64,000 bases of DNA from Candidatus Bathyarchaeota archaeon A05DMB-2 (GCA_018475625.1 JAAKEZ010000007.1:62001-126000); one strand, 5' to 3'. Shown: positions 43,565 to 52,152, counted from the stretch's first letter. Program-made: numbers and translations. Notes: generated by a model not told the origin, from the letters alone.

Positions 43565-44527
43565 TTGGGGAAAACTTGCAAACCTGTGATCGCTGTTCAC
43601 GGCGGAGCCGGAACATGGGCGCCCGAGCACAGCCAACCTGCGCTAAACAGCGTGAAAACGGCAGCCCAAACAGGTTTTGAAGTGTTGAGGGCTGGCGGAA
43701 CGGCTGTTGATGCAGTTGTCGAGGCGGTCGCGTCCATGGAGGACAGCGGCAACTTTAACGCTGGCGCAGGTTCAAACTTGAACATCGAGAAACGCGTGGA
43801 AATGGAGGCTTCCGTCATGGACGGCAGCACGCTAAGGGCGGGCGCCACTGCACTTCTAACCGACATCAGAAACCCGGTGCGCTTGGCTAGAGTGGTTATG
43901 GATAAAACTGACCATATTTTGGTGGTGGGCAGGGGCGCCGAGCAGCTTGCCCGCGCGTTCAATCTGGAACGGCGAAGCGTCGCCGACTCGGTCAGGTTTA
44001 AGCGTTACGAAGCGCAGCTGAACGCTCTCCTACAGGGAAAGAGTGAACTGCCTAAGCTGGCGGAAATGGTCAAAGCGCACCCCGACGTGTTCCATCTTGA
44101 AACTGTGGGCGCAGTCGCAGTTGACTCAGACAGCAACGTGGCAGCAGCCACCTCCACAGGCGGGTTTCCGTTGAAGCTTGCGGGGCGAATAGGCGATTCG
44201 CCGTTGATCGGGTGCGGCGCTTACGCGGACAACCGTTCTGGCGCTTGCTCCGCAACAGGCGTGGGTGAAGTTGCCATCAGGCTAGTAGTGGCGAAAGCCG
44301 TGTGCGACCGCATCGCGGATGGCCATGCACCGCAGGAAGCAGCTGAAGATGTCATAACGCTTGTCAAGCAGCGCGTTTCAGGAGTTTACAACGACATGGG
44401 CTTCATCGCTCTGGATGCGCGGGGCAGGATAGGTGCTGCTCATAGTTCTCCGAACTTGTGCTGGGCTTTTATGTCTGAAGAGCATCAGGCGCCTGTGGCT
44501 TCGTTGAATGCCAAGTTTCTGAAGTGA
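43565..44527 (+). CDS. Type-2 (plant-type) L-asparaginase / isoaspartyl aminopeptidase
   Basis: This is an N-terminal nucleophile hydrolase that cuts itself into two chains. The 320-residue precursor has AVHGGAGTW at the start. The cleavage and nucleophile site is HLETVGAVAVD with T180. ATSTGGFPLKLAGRIGDSPLIG and YADNRSGACSATGVGE follow. The enzyme frees ammonia from asparagine or repairs isoaspartyl bonds. A TTG start at 43565 is used (GTG at 43561 is out of frame). Confidence 0.9.
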   Translation: MGKTCKPVIAVHGGAGTWAPEHSQPALNSVKTAAQTGFEVLRAGGTAVDAVVEAVASMEDSGNFNAGAGSNLNIEKRVEMEASVMDGSTLRAGATALLTDIRNPVRLARVVMDKTDHILVVGRGAEQLARAFNLERRSVADSVRFKRYEAQLNALLQGKSELPKLAEMVKAHPDVFHLETVGAVAVDSDSNVAAATSTGGFPLKLAGRIGDSPLIGCGAYADNRSGACSATGVGEVAIRLVVAKAVCDRIADGHAPQEAAEDVITLVKQRVSGVYNDMGFIALDARGRIGAAHSSPNLCWAFMSEEHQAPVASLNAKFLK

Positions 44528-44599
44528 GTTGAGAAGAGAATAGCGCAAAGCCGTGGTATCTCGTGGCTTCCCCCGTGAAATTTTCGACACTTGACGAAT

Positions 44600-44660
44600 A
44601 AGAATCTTTAAACCATGCGGGAGCAAGGTACACTAACACTCAAATGTGCGCGGGAGGTGA
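44600..44660 (+). promoter_or_regulatory. Promoter and ribosome site of the acidic micropeptide
   Basis: CTTTAAACC (44606-44614) is a TATA-like element. GGGAGGTGA (44652-44660) is a near-perfect Shine-Dalgarno site seven bases before the ATG at 44667. The spacing gives a leader of about 30 bases if transcription begins about 25 bases after TATA. Confidence 0.55.
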
Positions 44661-44666
44661 AAAAGA

Positions 44667-44732
44667 ATGGTGTTTGAAGAAGAGGAATGGGAAGAGGGTG
44701 AAGACGAAGAATGGGAGGAAGAAGAATGGTAA
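44667..44732 (+). CDS. 21-residue acidic tryptophan-spaced micropeptide
   Basis: The ORF ATG-TAA encodes MVFEEEEWEEGEDEEWEEEE followed by a final W. It has 13 Glu, one Asp and three Trp at positions 8, 16 and 21. The repeat-like pattern is acidic run, Trp, acidic run, Trp. A strong SD (GGGAGGTGA, 44652-44660), a TATA-like box and a T-rich tract after the stop frame it as a self-standing transcription unit. I know no family. Very acidic short proteins may bind basic proteins or metal ions (inference). It lies between the asparaginase and ABCE1 genes on the plus strand. Confidence 0.6.
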   Translation: MVFEEEEWEEGEDEEWEEEEW

Positions 44733-44745
44733 TCAATCTATAGAA

Positions 44746-44765
44746 AGTATTTTTATTTTTTTCTC
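44746..44765 (+). terminator. T-rich terminator after the micropeptide
   Basis: The plus strand carries TATTTTTATTTTTTTCTCTC (44747-44766) just after the micropeptide stop. Archaeal termination commonly needs only such oligo-T runs. No hairpin is needed or seen. Confidence 0.5.
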
Positions 44766-44841
44766 TCATACATTTTGGTTATGGGTTTTTAAGGTCCAAG
44801 TTTATAACTAAGCTGATTTCATTATTGAGTTTGAATTTGCC

Positions 44842-46641
44842 ATGACCCGAATCGCTGTACTCGACGCTGACAAGTGCAAAGTCAAGAAATGCGACAGACC
44901 ATGCGTCAGCTTCTGCCCCATGGTTCGAAGCCGTGTGGAAGCTATACGCATCGAAGGCAACAAAGCCGTGATATCGGAGATGCTGTGTAGCGGCTGCGGC
45001 ATCTGCGTCAAGAAATGCCCCTTCAAAGCCATCAGCATCGTAAACTTGCCCGACGAGCTGGAGAAGGACTGCAGCCACCGATTCAGTGCCAACAGCTTCA
45101 AGCTTTTCCGGCTGCCAACGCCGTCGCCAGGCACCGTGCTTGGCTTGTTGGGACAGAACGGAATCGGCAAAACCACCACGCTAAAAATTCTTTCAGGCGA
45201 GTTCAAACCCAACTTGGGCAAATATGATAATCCGCCAGAATGGGATGAGATAATCCAGTACTACAGGGGCTCAACACTGCAAGACTATTTCCAGAGAATG
45301 AGGCAGAACAGCCTCAAAGTCGCGCATAAGCCGCAGTACGTTGATAAAATCCCCCAAGCCGTCTCAGGCAAAGTCGGGGACCTCCTCGAAAAAGTGAATG
45401 AAAGAAAACTGCTGGACAAGCTTGCAGTGGAGCTTGAACTCGAGAAGGTCTGGGACCGCGACTTGAACGTGCTCAGCGGAGGCGAACTCCAACGTGTGGC
45501 GGTCGCGGCGGCTCTCAGCCGAGAGGCAGACGTGTACCTTTTCGATGAGCCGTCCAGCTACTTGGACGTGAAGCAGCGGCTGACAGTGGCTAAGGCGATT
45601 AGGAGCTTGAAGGACTACGGTAAAATCATTATCGTGGCGGAACACGACCTCGCCATAATCGACTACCTGTCAGACCAGATTTGCGTGTTCTACGGGGAAC
45701 CAACAGTCTACGGCGTCGTCAGCCACGTACACGGCGTCCGCACGGGCATAAACATTTACCTGCAAGGCCTTATCCCCGACGAGAACATCCTGTTCCGCAG
45801 AGAAGCCATCGTTTTCCACGAGAAACCCCCAACCACAACCGCCAGCGGCGGCGAGACGCTACTGAAGTGGGGCAAAATCGAGAAAACGTTTGAAGGCTTC
45901 AAGCTCACGGCTCAGCCGGGCGAAATCAGGCGTGGCGAAATCATCGGCATCCTCGGACCCAACGGCATAGGCAAAACAACCTTCGTGAAAATTCTAGCTG
46001 GACTGGAACAGCCGGATGACCAGCAGAAACTGAGCGAGTTGACGGTGAGCTACAAGCCGCAGTACATTGCCGCCGAGTATGAGGGTACCGTTCAGGAACT
46101 GCTCATGAGCGTGGCTAAAGAGAACTACACGTCAAGCTGGTACAAAACCGAAATCATCACCCCGCTAAAGGTTCAGCCTCTACTAGACAGAAACGTTGCA
46201 GAACTCAGCGGCGGAGAACTCCAAAAAGTCGCCATCGTCGCATGCCTAAGCCGCAAAGCTGACCTGTTCTTGCTGGACGAGCCAAGCGCCTACTTGGACG
46301 TTGAGGAACGCTTGAACATGGCGAAAACCATCAGACGTGTGGTGGAAGCTCATAGCATACCAGCCTTCGTCGTGGAGCATGACGTCGTGACGCAGGACTT
46401 CATAGCCGACAGCCTCATGGTTTTTACAGGGGAACCAGGCGTCAAGGGCGAAGCGAACCCGCCTGTGAGCCTGCGAAATGGCATGAACATGTTTCTGAGG
46501 GAAATGAACGTGACATTCCGCAGAGACTCCGTGACCAGGCGCCCCCGCGTCAACAAGGAAGGCTCAAAAATGGACACGTTCCAGAAAGACATAGGCGAAT
46601 ACTACTACACAAAAACGAAACCAGAAACAACAAAAAAGTAA
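44842..46641 (+). CDS. abce1: ABCE1 ribosome-recycling ATPase (RLI)
   Basis: ABCE1 splits 70S or 80S ribosomes after termination. The 599-residue protein starts with an Fe-S domain (CKVKKCDRPCVSFCPM, CSGCGICVKKCPFKAI) for two 4Fe-4S clusters. Two ABC domains follow. The Walker A loops are GQNGIGKTT and GPNGIGKTT. The signatures are LSGGELQRV and LSGGELQKV, and Walker B regions VYLFDEPSSYLD and FLLDEPSAYLD lie after them. All parts needed are present. It is monocistronic. Confidence 0.96.
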   Translation: MTRIAVLDADKCKVKKCDRPCVSFCPMVRSRVEAIRIEGNKAVISEMLCSGCGICVKKCPFKAISIVNLPDELEKDCSHRFSANSFKLFRLPTPSPGTVLGLLGQNGIGKTTTLKILSGEFKPNLGKYDNPPEWDEIIQYYRGSTLQDYFQRMRQNSLKVAHKPQYVDKIPQAVSGKVGDLLEKVNERKLLDKLAVELELEKVWDRDLNVLSGGELQRVAVAAALSREADVYLFDEPSSYLDVKQRLTVAKAIRSLKDYGKIIIVAEHDLAIIDYLSDQICVFYGEPTVYGVVSHVHGVRTGINIYLQGLIPDENILFRREAIVFHEKPPTTTASGGETLLKWGKIEKTFEGFKLTAQPGEIRRGEIIGILGPNGIGKTTFVKILAGLEQPDDQQKLSELTVSYKPQYIAAEYEGTVQELLMSVAKENYTSSWYKTEIITPLKVQPLLDRNVAELSGGELQKVAIVACLSRKADLFLLDEPSAYLDVEERLNMAKTIRRVVEAHSIPAFVVEHDVVTQDFIADSLMVFTGEPGVKGEANPPVSLRNGMNMFLREMNVTFRRDSVTRRPRVNKEGSKMDTFQKDIGEYYYTKTKPETTKK

Positions 46642-46792
46642 GTTGCTTGACAAACGACATATTTGGAGCTAACAGCGATTCTTTGCAGAACGAGATTCCT
46701 GCAAAATTATCATGTTCAATTTCGGCTTAGAATTTTTAAAAGTTTAAAGAGAAATAATACCACAGAAGAAAGTAGTATCATATTAGGCGAAA

Positions 46793-46903
46793 ATGAAGAG
46801 AACTCGTATAGCTGTATGCACGTTGGTACTTCTGCTTTCGCTGTTTGTTGCGTTATCTGGGACTGTGACGTTGTTTCCTGCCGTTGCACAAGGCTGGCTA
46901 TAG
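46793..46903 (+). CDS. 36-residue secreted-signal ORF (micropeptide or truncated gene)
   Basis: The ORF begins MKRTRIAVCTLVLLLSLFVA, a basic start and long hydrophobic run typical of a signal peptide. It ends FPAVAQGWL, with a plausible AxA-type cleavage. It has only a few residues after the signal. TTTTTAAAAGTTTAAAG upstream offers a TATA element and TAGGCG a weak ribosome site. It may be a broken secreted protein or a real short peptide. Confidence 0.4.
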   Translation: MKRTRIAVCTLVLLLSLFVALSGTVTLFPAVAQGWL

Positions 46904-47095
46904 ACTGTTCCTACTGCTAAAACTCTTGTCTTTTTCTAACAGCAAGCACAAACGGCAATAAACCGTAGCCAAAAGGCCCAATTTACAACACCCTTCCTCG
47001 TCAATCCGCCAACCAAAACCGCACCGTAAACATGGAGAAATCTTCAAAGTCTTTACTGAAACTTTATGTAGTTGATATTGGAATTGTGAGTATCT

Positions 47096-47109
47096 ATGCA
47101 TGTATGCAT
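47096..47109. promoter_or_regulatory. Palindromic motif before the hdr-hydrogenase operon
   Basis: ATGCATGTATGCAT is two ATGCAT hexamers, each palindromic, two bases apart. It lies 37 bases before the GTG start of hdrC, suited to an operator. No protein can be named as its reader. Confidence 0.35.
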
Positions 47110-47145
47110 CATGCTAACGCAGAATCTGCCAAAGAGTGAAGCGCC

Positions 47146-47694
47146 GTGACCGAGACCGCAACAACCAAAGAGCCCAACAGAGAGCCCATAAAAGCCTCGG
47201 AAATCGACCCCAAATTCAAGTATGAACTCTCACGGATGCACGGCAGCGAAAAAATTCTAAGATGCTTCCAATGCGGAACATGCACCAGCGACTGCCCAGT
47301 CGCAAGATACAGCGAAACATACAGACCACGCACCATAATACGCATGGCACAGCTCGGACTCCGAGACCGCGTGCTCAACAGCGACACCCTGTGGCTTTGC
47401 GCCGCGTGCTTCACATGCACCGACCGCTGCCCACAAGACATTGAAGTCGCCAGCGTCATCCGCGTCCTGCGAAACTTGGCGGCTGAAAAAGGCTGTGTGC
47501 CCATAGTTTTCAAGGAGCAAATCGCCAGCGTGCTCGAGTCAGGCTACGCCTACAAGATACCCGATTTACGAATCAAAAAACGCGAAACTCAGGGACTGCC
47601 GCCGCTGCCCAAAGGCAACCCAGCGAGCATTAGTAAAAGCCTCAAAGGCGTCAAGTTCCTAGAAAACATTGAGAAGAAGAGTGAGCAGCAGTGA
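47146..47694 (+). CDS. hdrC: Heterodisulfide reductase subunit C-like iron-sulfur protein
   Basis: HdrC carries two 4Fe-4S clusters and passes electrons to HdrB. The 182-residue product has CFQCGTCTSDCP (about 42-53) and LCAACFTCTDRCPQDIEV (about 84-101), each in a CxxCxxCxxxCP form. It starts with GTG. Its stop overlaps hdrB by four bases. It is the first gene of hdrC-hdrB-hydrogenase small-large-protease. Confidence 0.88.
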   Translation: MTETATTKEPNREPIKASEIDPKFKYELSRMHGSEKILRCFQCGTCTSDCPVARYSETYRPRTIIRMAQLGLRDRVLNSDTLWLCAACFTCTDRCPQDIEVASVIRVLRNLAAEKGCVPIVFKEQIASVLESGYAYKIPDLRIKKRETQGLPPLPKGNPASISKSLKGVKFLENIEKKSEQQ

Positions 47695-48581
47695 GCAGCA
47701 ACAAGTACCTGATTTTCCTCGGATGCGCCATCCCATACCGCGTCTCATCTTATGAGATTTCCGCGCGCAAAGTCCTCGCCAAACTCGGCGTGGAACTGGT
47801 TGAAATGCCCGAATTCAACTGCTGCGGTCTGCCGTTAGACCCGGTAAGCCACGAAATGATGCTTATTCTCGCGGCAAGGAATTTGGCGTTAGCTGAACAA
47901 CAAGGCTTGAACATTATCACGCTGTGCCCCGGCTGCGCCGGCACTCTGAAGAAGGTTAACAAGATTTTAAAGGAAGACAAGGCATTAAGAGAGCAAATTA
48001 ACGGTCACTTGAAAGAGGCTGGATTGGAGTTCAAGGGCACGGTGACAACGAAACACTTAATGCAGGTGCTAATCGAAGACGTGGGTTTAGAAAAAATCAA
48101 AAGCGCAGTTCTTAAGCCGTTGACTATGCTGAAGGTGGCAGAACACAACGGATGCCACATCCTCCGACCCAAAGAGTACATCGGCTTCGATGACCCAGAA
48201 GACCCGCAGACACTTAAGACGCTCATCGAAGCCACAGGCGCCACTTGCCTAGATTACATGGATGAAACCGAGTGCTGCGGAGCGCCAAGCGTTGGCGTCA
48301 GCGACAAAGTGGCTTTGCAACTCGCCCGAGACAAGCTGAACCACGTTAAAATGGTGGACGCGCAAGCTTTAATAACAATCTGCCCGTTCTGCCACATAAT
48401 GTACGATACTAATGAGTTGCGCATCGAGAAAATGTTCAACGAGGCTTATGGCATTCCAATTCTGCATTATCCCCAGCTTCTGGGTTTAGCCATGGGTATG
48501 TCGCCTGAAGAACTCGCCTTCAATGAACTCAGAGTTAACGCCTCAAAATTGTTAACACAAGTCACCGAAGGTGCGAAATAA
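47691..48581 (+). CDS. hdrB: Heterodisulfide reductase subunit B-like protein (CCG domains)
   Basis: HdrB holds two unusual non-cubane clusters in CCG domains and reduces disulfides. The 296-residue product has FNCCGLPLDP and TLCPGCAGT in the first half. The second CCG region has NGCHILRPKE, ETECCGAPS and ICPFCHIMY. Cysteine patterns are intact in both. As no HdrA is encoded in this window, the electron path to HdrC and HdrB must come from the hydrogenase small subunit or an outside HdrA. It starts four bases inside hdrC. Confidence 0.88.
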   Translation: MSSNKYLIFLGCAIPYRVSSYEISARKVLAKLGVELVEMPEFNCCGLPLDPVSHEMMLILAARNLALAEQQGLNIITLCPGCAGTLKKVNKILKEDKALREQINGHLKEAGLEFKGTVTTKHLMQVLIEDVGLEKIKSAVLKPLTMLKVAEHNGCHILRPKEYIGFDDPEDPQTLKTLIEATGATCLDYMDETECCGAPSVGVSDKVALQLARDKLNHVKMVDAQALITICPFCHIMYDTNELRIEKMFNEAYGIPILHYPQLLGLAMGMSPEELAFNELRVNASKLLTQVTEGAK

Positions 48582-48583
48582 AA

Positions 48584-49558
48584 ATGAGTGAAAAACTGAA
48601 ATTAGCCTTTTACTGGGCTGCAAGCTGCGGCGGCTGCGAAATCGCCGTGTTAGACATAAACGAGAAAATCCTTGATGTAGTAAAAATAGCGGACATCGTG
48701 TTCTGGCCCGTAGCTTTGGACATAAAGTACAAAGATGTGGAAGCTATGCCTGACAAGTACATCGACATCTGCTTCTTCAACGGATCCATCCGCAACAGCG
48801 AGCAAGAGGAGATGGCGAAGTTGCTGCGGCAAAAAGCCAAAACGCTTGTAGCTTTCGGTTCATGCGCCCACGAAGGATGCGTACCAGGCTTAGCGAACTT
48901 GCATGACAGCAAAGAAATCCTTGACTATGTATATTTGAAAGAGAAATCAGTTGTGAACCCAGCGGGAATCATTCCTAAACCTGAAACCGAAGTGAAAGAA
49001 GGCACTTTGGAGATTCCAGAATTCTACGACACAGTTAAAACTTTAGCGCAAACCGTGGACGTAGACTACTACTTACCCGGCTGCCCGCCGCCGGTCAAGC
49101 TCATAGCGGAAGCCGTGGACGCAATCGCAGCAGGCAAACTGCCACCAAAAGGCTCGGTGCTTGCACCGCTAAAAGCCGTCTGCGACGAGTGCCCGCGGAA
49201 ACGCGAGAACAAGAAAATCGCCAAGATTTACCGAGTACACGAGAAGGCACCTGAACCTGAAAAATGCCTGCTGGAACAGGGCATACTCTGCATGGGTCTC
49301 GCCACCCGCAGCGGTTGTGGTGCCCAGTGCCTGCAGGTTGACATGCCTTGCACCGGCTGCCAGGGGCCAGGACCAAATATGCCTGAAATTGGCGCTGGAA
49401 TGATAACTGCTTTAGCCGCCATACTTGGGTATGATGAGAAGAACTTGTCTGCGGAAGATGTTGAAAAGCTGATGAGCCAGATAAAAGACCCGGTTGGCAC
49501 GTTTTACATGTACTCGTTACCAGCATCGATTCTACGGAGAAAGGTGATGAAGAAATGA
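48584..49558 (+). CDS. mvhG: [NiFe] hydrogenase small subunit (MvhG-like)
   Basis: This small subunit bears up to three 4Fe-4S clusters. The 324-residue product has proximal-cluster cysteines in ASCGGCEIAV, FGSCAHEGC and LPGCPPPVK. The C-terminal region carries CDECPRKREN, CLLEQGILCMG, SGCGAQC and CTGCQGPG. It is longer than HoxY by about 140 residues. It starts three bases after hdrB and overlaps the large subunit gene by four bases. Confidence 0.88.
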   Translation: MSEKLKLAFYWAASCGGCEIAVLDINEKILDVVKIADIVFWPVALDIKYKDVEAMPDKYIDICFFNGSIRNSEQEEMAKLLRQKAKTLVAFGSCAHEGCVPGLANLHDSKEILDYVYLKEKSVVNPAGIIPKPETEVKEGTLEIPEFYDTVKTLAQTVDVDYYLPGCPPPVKLIAEAVDAIAAGKLPPKGSVLAPLKAVCDECPRKRENKKIAKIYRVHEKAPEPEKCLLEQGILCMGLATRSGCGAQCLQVDMPCTGCQGPGPNMPEIGAGMITALAAILGYDEKNLSAEDVEKLMSQIKDPVGTFYMYSLPASILRRKVMKK

Positions 49559-51006
49559 AAGAAATAAGCATAAACCCGATAACGCGGCTTGAAGGTCACG
49601 GAAACATCTCCATATTCCTCAACGACGCAGGCGAAGTAGAAAATGCCTACCTGAAAATCCCGGAGCTCAGAGGCTTCGAGAAATTCTGTGAGGGAAGACG
49701 AGCTGAACTCATGCCACTGCTCACCACGAGAATCTGCGGAGTCTGCCCCGTCGCACACCACTTCGCGTCAGTCAAAGCCTTAGACGCAGCCTTCAACGTT
49801 GAACCGCCATCAGCCGCCAAGAAACTCCGCGAACTCATGTACGAAGGGTACATAATCTACGACCACACTCTCCACTTCTATTACTTGGGCGGACCTGACT
49901 TCATCGTCGGACCCGACGCACCACCCGAAAAACGCAACATCATAGGCGTCATCGAAAAAGCAGGGTTGGACATAGCCAAAGAAGTCATCAAACATAGAGC
50001 TTACGGACAGAAGATAACAGCAATTCTCGGCGGCAAAGCCACACATCCCGTGTGCGGATTGCCAGGCGGCATATCCAAGGCGCTCAGTGAGGAGAACCGT
50101 CAAGAAATCGAAAAAATGGCAACTTCCAGCGTGGAATTCGCTAAACTCAGCCTGAAACTGTTCCACGACATAGTGTTGGGCAACAGCGCGTACGTTGACA
50201 TGATAAAGAGCGACGCTTACACCATGAAAACCTATTACATGGGCTTGGTGGACGACGACAACAAAGTTAACTTCTACGACGGAAAAATCAGAGTAGTCGA
50301 CCCCAACGGCAGCGAATTCCTAAAGTTCGAACCCAAAGACTACCTAACGCACATCGGCGAGCACGTGGAACCATGGACCTACTCAAAGTTTCCGTTCCTG
50401 AAGAAAATCGGCTGGAAAGGCCAATTCTACGGCACAGACAACGGTGTCTACCGTGTGGGCCCGCTTGGACGGCTGAACGCCTCGGACGGCATGGCAACAC
50501 CGCAGGCGCAAGCTGAATACGAAGTCATGTACAAAACCTTAGGCAAACCAGTGCATGGTACACTGGCGTTCCACTGGGCACGCTTGATCGAGCTGCTCTA
50601 CGCCGCGGAACGCGCGGTTGAGCTGGTGAAAGACCCTGAAATCACGAGCACGAACATACGCAACAAGCCAGGCGAACCCGGCGAGGGAGTGGGCGTGGTT
50701 GAAGCCGCACGGGGCACGCTGTACCATCACTACGTGCTTGACAAGGACGCGCTCGTCAAGAATTTGAACCTGATTGTGGCTACCACCAACAACTACCCAG
50801 CCATCTGCATGTCCATCCGCGACGCAGCTAAAGGCTTGATACACAACGGCAAGGTTGACCAGGGCGTGCTTAACAAGGTGGAGATGGCGTTCAGGGCTTA
50901 CGACCCATGCTTCGCATGCGCAACACACGCCGCAATCGGACAGATGCCGTTAACCATTAAGGTTTACGACAGCCAGAAAAACCTGCTGCAAACCCTTCAA
51001 CGGTAA
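49555..51006 (+). CDS. mvhA: [NiFe] hydrogenase large subunit (MvhA/HoxH-like)
   Basis: This is the catalytic subunit of the Hdr-linked hydrogenase. The 483-residue protein has RLEGHGNISI at the start, TRICGVCPVAHH near residue 60 and DPCFACATHAAIGQMP near the C-terminus. A tail of 25 residues after the ligand His is expected to be cleaved. Sequence and layout are near the HoxH of this window (VEPWTYSKFP, YRVGPLGRLN, VVEAARGTLYHHY). It overlaps mvhG. The protease gene 40 bases downstream fits its maturation. Confidence 0.9.
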   Translation: MKEISINPITRLEGHGNISIFLNDAGEVENAYLKIPELRGFEKFCEGRRAELMPLLTTRICGVCPVAHHFASVKALDAAFNVEPPSAAKKLRELMYEGYIIYDHTLHFYYLGGPDFIVGPDAPPEKRNIIGVIEKAGLDIAKEVIKHRAYGQKITAILGGKATHPVCGLPGGISKALSEENRQEIEKMATSSVEFAKLSLKLFHDIVLGNSAYVDMIKSDAYTMKTYYMGLVDDDNKVNFYDGKIRVVDPNGSEFLKFEPKDYLTHIGEHVEPWTYSKFPFLKKIGWKGQFYGTDNGVYRVGPLGRLNASDGMATPQAQAEYEVMYKTLGKPVHGTLAFHWARLIELLYAAERAVELVKDPEITSTNIRNKPGEPGEGVGVVEAARGTLYHHYVLDKDALVKNLNLIVATTNNYPAICMSIRDAAKGLIHNGKVDQGVLNKVEMAFRAYDPCFACATHAAIGQMPLTIKVYDSQKNLLQTLQR

Positions 51007-51046
51007 ACCTTTTCTTCTATTCTTATTTTTAGATGGGCGTTTCAAC

Positions 51047-51550
51047 TTGGCTAAAGACAAGCACGGCGTTCGTGGTGAGTTGGAAGAGTGGGTTGCTGGT
51101 GCAGGAAAAGTTGTGGTAGCGGGCATCGGGAACCCTATACGCAGAGACGACTTTGTCGGCGTGAAAATAATTCAAGACTTGTCGGGCAAGGTTTCAGACA
51201 GGGTTCAGTTGATTGAATGTGAAACCGTCCCAGAAAGCTTCCTCGAGCCCATGATGGAGTATAACCCAACGCATGTGCTGCTGATAGACGCGGCAGTCAT
51301 GGGATTGAAGCCCGGCACCATCCGCCTAATCGACCCCGCATGCGTCGCTGATGTTCCAGCCGTCACCACGCACATGCTCCCATTGCGGATTTTCTGCGAA
51401 TACCTTACCAAGATGACAGGCGCCAAAATCGCTTTGCTGCTTGTTGAGCCTGAGAACACGGAGTTCGGGGAAGGCTTAACTGCCACGGTGCAGACTGCCG
51501 CGGAAAAAATTGAGGCAATGCTCTTAGACTTGTTGGCTAAACTTGATTAA
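51047..51550 (+). CDS. Hydrogenase maturation endopeptidase (HyaD/HycI family)
   Basis: The protease removes the C-terminal tail of a NiFe large subunit after nickel is inserted. The 167-residue product has GIGNPIRRDDFVGVKI (nickel-sensing Asp), then LIECETVPESF, DAAVMG and THMLPL. The first Asp and later His/Asp positions correspond to nickel ligands. It follows mvhA by 40 bases in the same operon. It may also process the HoxH tail, which has the same length and related sequence (inference). Confidence 0.9.
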   Translation: MAKDKHGVRGELEEWVAGAGKVVVAGIGNPIRRDDFVGVKIIQDLSGKVSDRVQLIECETVPESFLEPMMEYNPTHVLLIDAAVMGLKPGTIRLIDPACVADVPAVTTHMLPLRIFCEYLTKMTGAKIALLLVEPENTEFGEGLTATVQTAAEKIEAMLLDLLAKLD

Positions 51551-51570
51551 TTCCTCTTTCGCAGAGGCGA

Positions 51571-52152
51571 TTATCCGGATACGGCGAAATCACCCAGCTG
51601 TCTTTGCGGCGTCTCCTTCGTGAACAACGGGTACGTGATTGTGGTCCCTTCAACGCGCGCCCACTCGCTCAGCTTATGCGTAATACTGTTCTCGGCGGTT
51701 AAGATGTGTTCCACCTGGATATGCCTTGCCACGAGGGCGTCGGCGATGAGTGAACGATGGCACCGCCAGGGCAGGGCTTCAGCGCACATGGCGGCGACGC
51801 GGTTTTCTCTGGCTAGCGCGACGAGGTGCAGCAGGTTTTCTGTGAATTCTTTCGTTTGCATGTAGTCGGCGTAGCCCCTGAAGCTCTTGTTTCGCCATGC
51901 GGTGTTGACTGAATCGGGTTTTGGCCTGCGTAACCCTCCTATTTCGGGCATGTGGATGTACTTTATGCCTGCATTTTTGAGGTTGTTTGGAAGGTTTTCC
52001 TTGTTAAATTGCGGATTGTGCCGGGAACGTGGGACGCTGCGCACGTCAACTACAAGAGTCACGCGATACGCTTTTAGCAGGTTAATGAATTCGTCCAGCG
52101 TTCTTGTGGAATGCCCGATTGTCAGAATGGTCAATCCAGGCTGTTCAGTCAA
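51571..52152 (-). CDS. DUF488 family protein
   Basis: The family has no fixed function. The 193-residue product shows the diagnostic TIGHSTRTLDEFINLLKAY, VVDVRSVPRSRHNPQFN, and a Cys-His pair in AALPWRCHRSLIADAL-like context (CAEALPWRCHRS). IEGGLR-like elements include EIGGLRRPK and FRGYADYM. It converges on the hydrogenase operon. Catalysis by its conserved Cys and His is only inferred. Confidence 0.82.
   Translation of the reverse strand: MTEQPGLTILTIGHSTRTLDEFINLLKAYRVTLVVDVRSVPRSRHNPQFNKENLPNNLKNAGIKYIHMPEIGGLRRPKPDSVNTAWRNKSFRGYADYMQTKEFTENLLHLVALARENRVAAMCAEALPWRCHRSLIADALVARHIQVEHILTAENSITHKLSEWARVEGTTITYPLFTKETPQRQLGDFAVSG

Larger units (their letters stand above)
46642..47145. other. 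Intergenic region upstream of hdrC
   Basis: A 36-residue signal-peptide-like ORF (46793-46903) is the only likely coding piece. T-rich GTCTTTTTCT (46927-46936) may end its transcript. A palindrome ATGCATGTATGCAT lies at 47096-47109 before hdrC. Otherwise nothing is recognised. Confidence 0.5.
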
